DNA of 64,000 nucleotides from Fusobacterium mortiferum (lineage in GTDB: Bacteria; Fusobacteriota; Fusobacteriia; Fusobacteriales; Fusobacteriaceae), in contig NZ_JACSNP010000009.1 of the NCBI RefSeq assembly GCF_016900045.1, positions 1 through 64,000 of the forward strand, written 5' to 3'. The position numbers were made by a program, and so were the translations under genes. Below the pieces are notes generated by a model. The model was not told the DNA's origin and did not search any database. It worked only from the letters and a program-made list of their open reading frames with translations. Positions 16,033 through 23,294 of this stretch are shown here, piece by piece (position 1 is the stretch's first letter; each line of letters opens with the position of its first letter).

Positions 16033-18662
16033 TGTGGAAACTAAAAAATAAGTTATCAATCATAGGGATAATTGTTTTTTTATTAGGAACTCAGACAGTG
16101 TATACTAAAAATACAGAGAAAGATATCGAGGATGTATATTTAGAGATAAGAGCTGAAAGATTAAATGATGATTTCTATATGATAAAGTATGATAATAGTA
16201 AAAATGAAGCATATATAGGGTTAAAATCATTTTTCTTCTTTTTACAATTATTTAGTTTAGATGTAAATACTCAAAACTATACAGTTAGTGGAATGATAAA
16301 CGGAAAAGATATATCTACAAGATTTACTCAAGATGAAGCCTTTGTAGATGAAAATGATGAGTTATATGTAAAAAGTAAAGCATTAATTGAAAAAATGGAT
16401 TTTGAGTATCTAACTTTAGACATGGAAACTTTAGTCTTAGATGTAAATCCTAATTTCGTATTACCTTATGAAGAGAAAGAGCAAGGAAGAGTAGAGAGAC
16501 TTAGATTAGAGGAAAGAAAAGTACTTGAGGGAGAGCAATTTGATTTAGAGATGAAAAGAAAATTGATTTCTCCAGGGATATTGAAGTTAAAGTATGACTT
16601 AAATGATGTAAAAAATAGTGATGATTATAACTTTAGTTATGAGTATGGTTCACAACTTCTATATGGTGAACTTTATGTATCTGGAGATATAAAGCCTGAA
16701 AGTGAATTAAATGAGATCAATTTAAAATATACTGATATTATAGAAGATAATGATTTAACAATAGGATATTTAGATACTACTTTTCCTAGTTTTGCAAGTT
16801 TAGAGTCAGATTTAATAGGGATAAGTTTGGATAACTACGATACATATTCACAAACAGAGAATGGAATAACAGTAATTAGAGGAGAAGCAGATGATGCGGA
16901 TTCGATAGAGTTATATAGAAATGGAATGTTAGTAGATTACTTAACTTCTCCACCAAGAAATTTTGAATTTAGATTGGCAGATGGAAGTACTAATGCAAGA
17001 TATTTATTAAAAATATATTATAAAAATGGTGGAATAGAGGAGAGATATGTATATTCTTTAAATGATATGGATGCTCTTGCAAAAGGAAAATGGAAGCCAG
17101 TTATTCAAATAGGAAAAACAAAAGAAAAAGGAGATTTTCAAGCATTAGTTAAGAGTTACTATGGGGTAACAGATAAGTTTACTCTAGGAGCAGGATATCT
17201 GAATTTAATTAACTCAGATGGAAGAAACTTGAAAATGATAGAGAATGACTTTATCTATAATACAAGACATCTGAATTATCCAACTTTAATTAACTTTACG
17301 AATTATTATGAAGTAGATAAGAATGAAGAGAGTTATAATTTAAGTATTAGTCAAAATATAAATGATTATGAACTAAAATTTACAGAGGAAAAGTATTCAC
17401 CATTTGTTGTAGGAGAAGAGGGAACAAAAAAATATGATTCGTTATCTTTGTACAAGCCTTTTGAATATAATTCATATGAAATAGGAGTGTCTAAAACTAC
17501 AGAGTTAATGAGATCCTTTAATACAAATGAGAGCATAGAAAATACTACAAAAGATATTTATGGTGCTTTCTATACATCCTATTTTAATCCATGGTCATTT
17601 TCTTTTAGAGTAACTAGAACTCTAAGTGGAGACTATAAATATATAACTTATGAACCAAGTATCTCTTATTCGGGTTGGGCACTTATAGTTTTAGATGCAG
17701 AAATAACAAAGTATGATGATTATAGTAAATATTTTGAATCATATGGATTAAGAGCAGATAAAAGAAGAGTAGAGATATTGAAAGATAGATTGTATATGGA
17801 TCTAGGTTTAGAAGCAAAATTTGTAAAGGGAGTTACTTCAGGAAATAAAGATAGCTTTGTTTATGGAATTACATTCAGTATGGATTTAGAAGATTATATC
17901 AATATAGATGTAAATAGCGATATAGAGGTTGCAGACAATGGAAAAAGTACTTCTACTACTGGTTTAACAGTAACTAAAGCAATAAATTTAGCAACTCCTT
18001 TAGCAAAAATGGATAATGATGTATCTGTTAATAACTATACAATTCAAGGAAAAGTTTTCTTAGATAGAAATGGAAATGGAGTATATGATAAGAAAATAGA
18101 TGTTCCTTTGGAGGGTGTTGGAGTTTTAATAAATAACCAAGAATTTTTAACAGATAAGTATGGAAACTATCTAGGAGATAATTCAATTATAGACGAGATA
18201 ATAACACTAGATGTAAATAGAAAAACAATAGATCCTATGTATAAAAATTCTAAGGGAACTATAAGAATAAAAGCACGTAACTCTAACTCTTTAAAGGTAG
18301 ATATTCCGATCGAAGTAGTATCAATGCTAACTGGAAATATTTGGAATACAGAAGACTTTACAGAGAGAGAGTTTACTCAAAATATTGTTATGTCAAGTAT
18401 TCAATTAGAAAAAGATGGAAAGGTTTATAAAGAGATAGACCCAGAGTTTGATGGATTATTCTTCTTTGACGATATTCCTCCTGGAAAATATAATATGAAA
18501 TTTATTTATTTAGGACAGGAAAATGTTAAGTTTTCACCTGAAAATATAGAGGTAAATGTAAAATTACAAGATCCAGATGAAGGAGAGTATTTTGAAGGTT
18601 TAGATACTAAGATGGTAAGAGAAGAAGAGGTAGAAAATACAGAGGATATTAATAATTATTAA
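16032..18662 (+). CDS. Divergent fimbrial usher-like outer-membrane protein
   Basis: 876 residues with a signal peptide (about 8-25). The N-terminal region (about 30-150), with ELYVKSKALIEKM and LVLDVNP, resembles the periplasmic domain of alternate (CS1/TcfC-type) ushers. A beta-barrel region follows, interrupted near 285-345 by a plug-like module (ELYRNGMLVDYL, YLLKIYYKNGGIEERYVYS). The C-terminal part (from about 672) has VFLDRNGNGVYDKK and an FFFDDIPPGKY motif, a Cna-B/carboxypeptidase-like fold common at usher ends. It would secrete and anchor the pilin-like subunits. It is too divergent for me to name the class confidently. Confidence 0.78.
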   Translation: MWKLKNKLSIIGIIVFLLGTQTVYTKNTEKDIEDVYLEIRAERLNDDFYMIKYDNSKNEAYIGLKSFFFFLQLFSLDVNTQNYTVSGMINGKDISTRFTQDEAFVDENDELYVKSKALIEKMDFEYLTLDMETLVLDVNPNFVLPYEEKEQGRVERLRLEERKVLEGEQFDLEMKRKLISPGILKLKYDLNDVKNSDDYNFSYEYGSQLLYGELYVSGDIKPESELNEINLKYTDIIEDNDLTIGYLDTTFPSFASLESDLIGISLDNYDTYSQTENGITVIRGEADDADSIELYRNGMLVDYLTSPPRNFEFRLADGSTNARYLLKIYYKNGGIEERYVYSLNDMDALAKGKWKPVIQIGKTKEKGDFQALVKSYYGVTDKFTLGAGYLNLINSDGRNLKMIENDFIYNTRHLNYPTLINFTNYYEVDKNEESYNLSISQNINDYELKFTEEKYSPFVVGEEGTKKYDSLSLYKPFEYNSYEIGVSKTTELMRSFNTNESIENTTKDIYGAFYTSYFNPWSFSFRVTRTLSGDYKYITYEPSISYSGWALIVLDAEITKYDDYSKYFESYGLRADKRRVEILKDRLYMDLGLEAKFVKGVTSGNKDSFVYGITFSMDLEDYINIDVNSDIEVADNGKSTSTTGLTVTKAINLATPLAKMDNDVSVNNYTIQGKVFLDRNGNGVYDKKIDVPLEGVGVLINNQEFLTDKYGNYLGDNSIIDEIITLDVNRKTIDPMYKNSKGTIRIKARNSNSLKVDIPIEVVSMLTGNIWNTEDFTEREFTQNIVMSSIQLEKDGKVYKEIDPEFDGLFFFDDIPPGKYNMKFIYLGQENVKFSPENIEVNVKLQDPDEGEYFEGLDTKMVREEEVENTEDINNY

Positions 18663-18677
18663 AAAGGAGTAATAACA

Positions 18678-19583
18678 TTGAAGAATTCAAATTTAGTGAA
18701 AATTTTTATGATTATGTTTCTATTTACCTGTTCTTATGCTGAAGTAAACAGAGTTGCAAAACTTAGTGATAAAACAGTAAAAAATAATGTAGTATATCTG
18801 AAAGGGGAGAAAACTCCCTTTTCGGGTAAAATACAAGATGGGGGAATAGAGCAAGAGTACAGAAATGGAATTAAAAATGGAATATTTAAAGGAAAAATTC
18901 AAATAGATGGAAAAGATTACCTATATGAAGGAAAATATGTTGAGGGGATCAAGGACGGAATTTGGACTTTAAAATATTTAAATGGCAAAAAAAGAGCTGT
19001 AGTTGAGTATAGTTATGATAAGCCAGTAAATAAATGGAAATACTACTATGAAAATGGGCAATTAGAAAGTGAAGAAACTTTTGATAAGAGTGGAGTACTT
19101 TCAGGAGATGTTGCAGTTTATGATGAAGAGGGAAATGTGTTGAAAAAAGCCAATTATTTGAATGGTTTTTTACAAGGAGAAGTAGTTTTTTATGAAAGTA
19201 AAGGGGTACTAGATACAGTAGCAAATTTTGATAAAGGAAAACTTAATGGAAAAGTAGAAGTTTTTTCGATAAATAGTTTACAATTAGAGGGAAATTATAA
19301 AGACAATAAAAGGGTATCAGTATGGAAACTTCATTATACAAGTGGTGATTTAAAGGTTACTGTTCCATATAGAAATGGATTAAAATCTGGAAAGTCTATT
19401 GTATATGATAGAGCAGGAGGAATAGTTCAAGTAAACTATTATAAAGATAACAATGAAGTTACAGCAGATGGAAAATTAATAAGAGAAGCAAAACTATTTA
19501 AGGATGGAATAGTAGAAAAATTTAAAAAGTTTAATGCTAATCTAAATAGCTTAAAGGTCAATAAAGCTTTATCAGAAGTTTAG
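18678..19583 (+). CDS. Secreted MORN-repeat (YwqK-like) protein
   Basis: A signal peptide (about 1-21) precedes about ten short repeats of the MORN_2 type, such as YENGQLESEETFD, YDEEGNVLKKANY and YKDNKRVSVWKLHY. Such repeats are often annotated YwqK-family antitoxin, but no toxin gene is adjacent. Here it lies between usher and chaperone in a fibre operon, so an envelope role such as assembly or anchoring is more likely; no function is shown. It starts at TTG 18678, eight bases after AAGGAG. Its stop codon touches the ribosome-binding site of the next gene, indicating translational coupling. Confidence 0.8.
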   Translation: MKNSNLVKIFMIMFLFTCSYAEVNRVAKLSDKTVKNNVVYLKGEKTPFSGKIQDGGIEQEYRNGIKNGIFKGKIQIDGKDYLYEGKYVEGIKDGIWTLKYLNGKKRAVVEYSYDKPVNKWKYYYENGQLESEETFDKSGVLSGDVAVYDEEGNVLKKANYLNGFLQGEVVFYESKGVLDTVANFDKGKLNGKVEVFSINSLQLEGNYKDNKRVSVWKLHYTSGDLKVTVPYRNGLKSGKSIVYDRAGGIVQVNYYKDNNEVTADGKLIREAKLFKDGIVEKFKKFNANLNSLKVNKALSEV

Positions 19584-19594
19584 TGGAGGAAATA

Positions 19595-20044
19595 ATGAAA
19601 AAAATAATACTTATATTTATCTTAGCAATATTCTCAACATTGAGCTATTCACTGAACTTCTCGATAGCTCCTACAAAATTTGAAGTAGATTTAAATAAAA
19701 GAGAGACACAAGAAGCTTTTATAATTAATAATACTTCTTCTCCTCTAAGAATAGAGGTATATTTAGATACACTTGAGGGATATGAAGAAAAAAATTTAAA
19801 CTCTAATATAGTAATTTTCCCTAAAAAAGTATCAGTGAGACCAGGGGGAAAACAGACAGTAAGATTTAGAGTTAAAGATACAGAGAACCTAAAAGATGGA
19901 GAATACAGAAGTTTATTAGTATTTAAAGAGATTCCAAAGGATGTAAAAACTACAGGAACTAATAAAAGTGATGAGATAATTACTGAATTTTCATTTATAA
20001 CTGAATTAGCGGTTAGAATAATAGGAGTAAAAGGAGAGAAGTAA
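19595..20044 (+). CDS. Half-length PapD-like periplasmic chaperone (N-terminal domain only)
   Basis: The signal peptide (about 1-19) is followed by one immunoglobulin-like domain with FSIAPTKFEVD, FIINNTSSPLRIEVY, PGGKQTVRFRVK and GEYRSLLVFKE, the subunit-binding first domain of pilus chaperones. It ends at 149 residues, just after that domain; the paralogue at 20586 continues for a second domain of about 90 residues. An in-frame GTG at 19583 is rejected because GGAGG lies between it and the ATG at 19595. The stop overlaps the next ATG by one base (TAATG). It may be a functional one-domain chaperone or an eroded duplicate. Confidence 0.82.
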   Translation: MKKIILIFILAIFSTLSYSLNFSIAPTKFEVDLNKRETQEAFIINNTSSPLRIEVYLDTLEGYEEKNLNSNIVIFPKKVSVRPGGKQTVRFRVKDTENLKDGEYRSLLVFKEIPKDVKTTGTNKSDEIITEFSFITELAVRIIGVKGEK

Positions 20045-20565
20045 TGAAGAAGATATTAAAAATATGCTCACTTCTATTTACTATTTCAACTTTATCCTTA
20101 GCTCTTGAAAGCTATGTAAGTACTACAGATGAAGAGGTTGAAGCAAGATTAAAGATAAGTGCTACAGTTGTTGAGGATGTAAGTGTAGAAACTCAAAGTG
20201 TTGAATTTGGAAGTGTAGTATCGGGAGTAGAGAGAAGTAATCCCAAAGTAGATGGGAAGATAAACATTACAGGAGAGATTGGAAGAGGGATAACTATTGC
20301 AATTAACCACAATGGAAATAGAATAGATATGGCAGATAATAGCAAACAGGTAGAATTGAAAAATTCTAAAGATGAGAAATTAGAAGGAATAAGTTATTAT
20401 CCAGAGTTTTCTAGTGGTATAGAGAAAAAGAAGATAACAGGAAATAAATTTATATTAAATAGTAGAACGGCTACTATGAATGTCGGTGGAAAATTAGTAG
20501 TTCCAAAAACAATAAATACAGGAAACTATACTACTAATATGGCAATAAGAGTTTACTATAATTAA
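20044..20565 (+). CDS. Secreted pilin-like protein, DUF4402-like (paralogue 2)
   Basis: 173 residues with a signal peptide (about 1-20). ISATVVEDVSVE, SVEFGSVVSG, a GKINITG strand and a closing INTGNYTTNMAIRVYY align with the proteins at 11134 and 21523. It sits between the half and full chaperone genes, coupled to the former by a 1-nt overlap, which supports a secreted-subunit role. The domain assignment to DUF4402 is by resemblance. It belongs to the riboswitch 1 transcript and does not have its own riboswitch, unlike paralogue 3. Confidence 0.75.
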   Translation: MKKILKICSLLFTISTLSLALESYVSTTDEEVEARLKISATVVEDVSVETQSVEFGSVVSGVERSNPKVDGKINITGEIGRGITIAINHNGNRIDMADNSKQVELKNSKDEKLEGISYYPEFSSGIEKKKITGNKFILNSRTATMNVGGKLVVPKTINTGNYTTNMAIRVYYN

Positions 20566-20585
20566 GAGAATAGAAGGAGAGACAC

Positions 20586-21332
20586 ATGAAAAAGTTAACA
20601 GCGAGTTTATTGTTTTTTATTTTAGGTGTTATGTCATACTCTTTAAACTTTACTGTTTATCCAACAAGATTTGAGGTAGATAGTAAGAAAGTAACTACTG
20701 AAGAGATGACAATTGTAAATAATACAAATGGTCCACTGAGAGTAGAGATATATCCAGAGGGGGATATAGAGTTTGGAGAAGAGTATAATTTGAATTCAAA
20801 TATTAAACTTTTCCCTAAGGCTGTAGCAGTAAAACCAGGAGGTAAGCAAGCTGTAAGATTTAGAGTAAAACCTGACACAAAAATGAAAGATGGAGAGTAC
20901 AGAAGTTATATTACATTTAAAGAGATACCTTATGATATAAAATCTACAGTTAGTGAGGAAAAGAAGGAAGCTGAAGGGGTAACAACAGGAATTAACTTTA
21001 TAACAGAGATATCAATACCAGTGTTTAGTATAGGAGAGAATAAGATAGTAAAGGGAGAGATGTCGAACTTTAAGTATCATTATGATGGCAAAGATATGGC
21101 ATTTTCTTTTGATACAAAGTCTGAAGGGAATACTGCTGTAATCTATAAATATAGCTTAAAAATAGATGGAGAGGAGCCTTTAGAGGGAATACTTGGTTAT
21201 AGCAAAAGAGATGGAGAAGGAAAGTTAGAAATAAGTATGGAACTTAAAGAGGGATTAAAAGGAAAGAGTGGAACATTGAGAATTTATGACCAAGTTAATA
21301 AAGAGTATTTTAACCAAAAAATAAAATTATAA
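20586..21332 (+). CDS. Full-length PapD-like periplasmic pilus chaperone
   Basis: 248 residues. The signal peptide (about 1-18) precedes the first immunoglobulin-like domain (about 20-145), with NFTVYPTRFEVD, IVNNTNGPLRVEIY, PGGKQAVRFRVK and GEYRSYITFKE. The second domain (about 150-248) ends in GTLRIYDQ. Domain 1 is close to the half-length protein at 19595, so these arose by duplication. Chaperones of this fold hold pilin subunits in the periplasm and hand them to the usher. It is the last gene before riboswitch 2. Only an A-rich stretch follows, with no obvious terminator. Confidence 0.88.
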   Translation: MKKLTASLLFFILGVMSYSLNFTVYPTRFEVDSKKVTTEEMTIVNNTNGPLRVEIYPEGDIEFGEEYNLNSNIKLFPKAVAVKPGGKQAVRFRVKPDTKMKDGEYRSYITFKEIPYDIKSTVSEEKKEAEGVTTGINFITEISIPVFSIGENKIVKGEMSNFKYHYDGKDMAFSFDTKSEGNTAVIYKYSLKIDGEEPLEGILGYSKRDGEGKLEISMELKEGLKGKSGTLRIYDQVNKEYFNQKIKL

Positions 21333-21348
21333 AAAAATAAAAAAAAGA

Positions 21349-21377
21349 TTGCAAAAATAAAAAAACAGGTGTATAAT
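21349..21377 (+). promoter_or_regulatory. Promoter for the second riboswitch transcript
   Basis: TTGCAA at 21349-21354, a 17-nt spacer and TATAAT at 21372-21377 lie just upstream of aptamer 2. The layout copies the promoter of riboswitch 1. Confidence 0.8.
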
Positions 21378-21400
21378 TAAAACATAAAGAAAGAAGAATA

Positions 21401-21466
21401 TTTGGCAAAGCAGTGGAAACGCTGTGACGCAAAGCTATAGGGCCTTCTAAAATGGCAGCCAGTTGC
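21401..21466 (+). promoter_or_regulatory. c-di-GMP-I (GEMM-I) riboswitch aptamer 2
   Basis: GGCAAAG, a CAGTG/CGCTG stem with the canonical GAAA tetraloop, GACGCAAAGCTATAGGG, a GCC/GGC stem and AGCCAGTTGC follow in order, sharing the core with aptamer 1. A hairpin terminator starts at the very next base. Unlike riboswitch 1, the terminator arm does not overlap the closing strand, so the switching direction cannot be read off. It controls the pilin-like gene at 21523. Confidence 0.92.
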
Positions 21467-21497
21467 AGGATAATTTAATTAAATTATCCTTTTTTTA
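21467..21497 (+). terminator. Riboswitch 2 expression-platform terminator
   Basis: AGGATAATTT and AAATTATCCT pair around an AATT loop and lead into T7. The stem abuts the aptamer. Confidence 0.85.
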
Positions 21498-21522
21498 TTA
21501 GAAAATTTTAGGAGGGATTTAT

Positions 21523-22020
21523 ATGAAAAAATTATTATTATTAGCAGGAATCTTAGTAGTTGGAGCAGCATCTTTTGCAGGAGGAGCTGATTGGAGTAGC
21601 AATTCAGTAGAAAAAGAATTACAAGTAACAGCAACTGTTATAGAGAATTTAAAAGTACAGACACATGATGTTGAATTTGGAAGAGTAGCAGCTGGAATGC
21701 AAGGTATACAACCAAAGAATAATGGAAAAATAGAAGTTGAAGGAGTAAAAGGAGCTAGTGTAAAAATAGAGTTGAGACATGGAGAAAATGAAGTGAAAAA
21801 AGGAGAAGAAATTGCTTTTGGGGAAAAAGGTTCGCCTATAGTAAGAACTCCTTTATATTATACTCCAGATTTTGAAGAAAAGGTAATAACTTTAAATGGA
21901 GATGGGTATGGAAGTGTTGATCTTCAAGGTAGTTTAAGAGTGCCAGAAAATACTCCAGTAGGAGATTATGCTGCAGTTTTAACTACTAAAGTTTATTATA
22001 CAGGGTTTGCTAATGAATAA
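21523..22020 (+). CDS. Secreted pilin-like protein, DUF4402-like (paralogue 3, candidate major subunit)
   Basis: 165 residues with a clear signal peptide ending near ASFAGG. The mature part has LQVTATVIENLKVQ, DVEFGRVAAGMQG, GKIEVEG and the closing TPVGDYAAVLTTKVYY, matching paralogues 1 and 2. It has its own consensus promoter, its own c-di-GMP riboswitch and a GGAGGG ribosome-binding site, followed by a terminator. A separate strong unit is what one expects for the most abundant fibre subunit, so I propose it as the major pilin; that is inference. Confidence 0.78.
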   Translation: MKKLLLLAGILVVGAASFAGGADWSSNSVEKELQVTATVIENLKVQTHDVEFGRVAAGMQGIQPKNNGKIEVEGVKGASVKIELRHGENEVKKGEEIAFGEKGSPIVRTPLYYTPDFEEKVITLNGDGYGSVDLQGSLRVPENTPVGDYAAVLTTKVYYTGFANE

Positions 22021-22050
22021 TTTAATAAAAGCATAATTAGAGATTATTAT

Positions 22051-22083
22051 ATACCCTAGTGGGAAACTACTAGGGTATTTTTT
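22051..22083 (+). terminator. Intrinsic terminator between the pilin-like gene and the porin gene
   Basis: ATACCCTAGT at 22051-22060 pairs with ACTAGGGTAT at 22069-22078, followed by T6. The porin gene begins only 15 nt later with no clear promoter, so some read-through is likely. Confidence 0.88.
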
Positions 22084-22097
22084 ATAGAGGGAGAGAA

Positions 22098-23177
22098 ATG
22101 AGAAAATTAGGATTATTATTAGGAACATTAGTACTAGGAGTATTAGCTTCAGCTAAGGAAATAAAGCAAGCTCCACCAGAGATATTAGTAGAAGAACCAG
22201 TAAAAGTTATAGAAAAAGAGATAATAGTATATAGAGACAGGGAAGTAGATAATAGCTTTAGACCTAATGGTGAGTTAAATCTTGAGTATAGATATTATGG
22301 AGATACAGAGGGACAAAATAAAAATAGTTGGAATGGGGATAATAATAATTATTCAAGAACTCAATTAGAAGGAGTTATAAATACAACTGAGAGTCAAAAG
22401 TTAGAGTTTAGAATAAGAGATTATAACAATTTAAATGAAGATGAGGTAGATAGACCTAATTATACAGAGACAAGGTTAAGATACTACTTTGATCATGGGG
22501 TATTGTCAGAAAGCAAAATTAATTTTACTTCAAGACTACACTATATGAAAAATGGGAATGATAACCATGATGAACAAGAGATAGAGTATCAAGCAAGATT
22601 TAATTTTGTAGATTACCTATTTAGCAATGAATATGTAAAACCTGTAGATCTAACAATAGCTCCATATTATAGATATACTTGGAATCAAAATAATAGTTCA
22701 GACTATGACAATGAGTTAGGGCTTTATTTTAACTTTCAATATGATTTACCATTTGGTTTTGGTACTCAACTAGAAGTAGATACATTTGGATTTCATTTTT
22801 ATGGAAATGATAAATATGGAAATGTAATTGATGAAGATGGCAAATATAGTGATAAAAATACAGATTTAGCTGTAAAATTTTATATTACTCAAAATACTAT
22901 ACTATATAGTAACGAGAACTTAGTGTTAGATTTTTTTGTTGAAGCTGGATATGACCCATATACATGGACAGCGAAACATGAGAAGGGAACTGATGCTACT
23001 ACTTACTCCTTAAAAGCAGATCCACAGCTAAGATTATTTTATAATGTAACTCCAGAGTATCAAGTTTATACTTTAATTGGAGCAGAGTATAGAAATTGGG
23101 ATATAACTACAGAATCCACAGCTAAAAATTGGAGATGGCAACCATTTATGGCTTTAGGATTTAATATGGTATTTTAA
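22098..23177 (+). CDS. FomA-family major outer-membrane porin
   Basis: 359 residues. A signal peptide (about 1-19) is followed by a short proline-rich, charged segment ending in IIVYRDREVDNSFRPNG, which is characteristic of fusobacterial FomA-type porins, then an all-beta barrel with alternating aromatic residues ending in GFNMVF, a terminal-Phe outer-membrane signature. FomA is a voltage-dependent porin and adhesin in Fusobacterium nucleatum. Here the gene follows the riboswitch-controlled pilin after a terminator, so it might be partly under c-di-GMP control. I give no symbol because Fusobacterium carries several paralogues. Confidence 0.9.
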   Translation: MRKLGLLLGTLVLGVLASAKEIKQAPPEILVEEPVKVIEKEIIVYRDREVDNSFRPNGELNLEYRYYGDTEGQNKNSWNGDNNNYSRTQLEGVINTTESQKLEFRIRDYNNLNEDEVDRPNYTETRLRYYFDHGVLSESKINFTSRLHYMKNGNDNHDEQEIEYQARFNFVDYLFSNEYVKPVDLTIAPYYRYTWNQNNSSDYDNELGLYFNFQYDLPFGFGTQLEVDTFGFHFYGNDKYGNVIDEDGKYSDKNTDLAVKFYITQNTILYSNENLVLDFFVEAGYDPYTWTAKHEKGTDATTYSLKADPQLRLFYNVTPEYQVYTLIGAEYRNWDITTESTAKNWRWQPFMALGFNMVF

Positions 23178-23190
23178 AAAATGGAAGTGT

Positions 23191-23223
23191 GTGCTGGTAG
23201 AGTCAGCTATCAGCACTTTTTTT
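23191..23223 (+). terminator. Intrinsic terminator after the porin gene
   Basis: GTGCTGGTAG at 23191-23200 pairs with CTATCAGCAC at 23207-23216 (one G-T pair), followed by T7. Confidence 0.9.
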
Positions 23224-23243
23224 ATTGCTAAAAACTATGCTCT

Positions 23244-23272
23244 TTGTTATACTTATAGTATATAGATATATA
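23244..23272 (+). promoter_or_regulatory. Promoter for the diguanylate cyclase gene
   Basis: TTGTTA, a 17-nt spacer and TATATA end 22 nt before the ATG at 23295. AAAGGGG serves as the ribosome-binding site. Confidence 0.5.
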
Positions 23273-23294
23273 GAATAAAAGGGGTTATTTAGTT

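Noticed and set aside
18678-19583. Toxin-antitoxin system (YwqK antitoxin)
   Set aside because: No toxin gene neighbours it and it carries a signal peptide.
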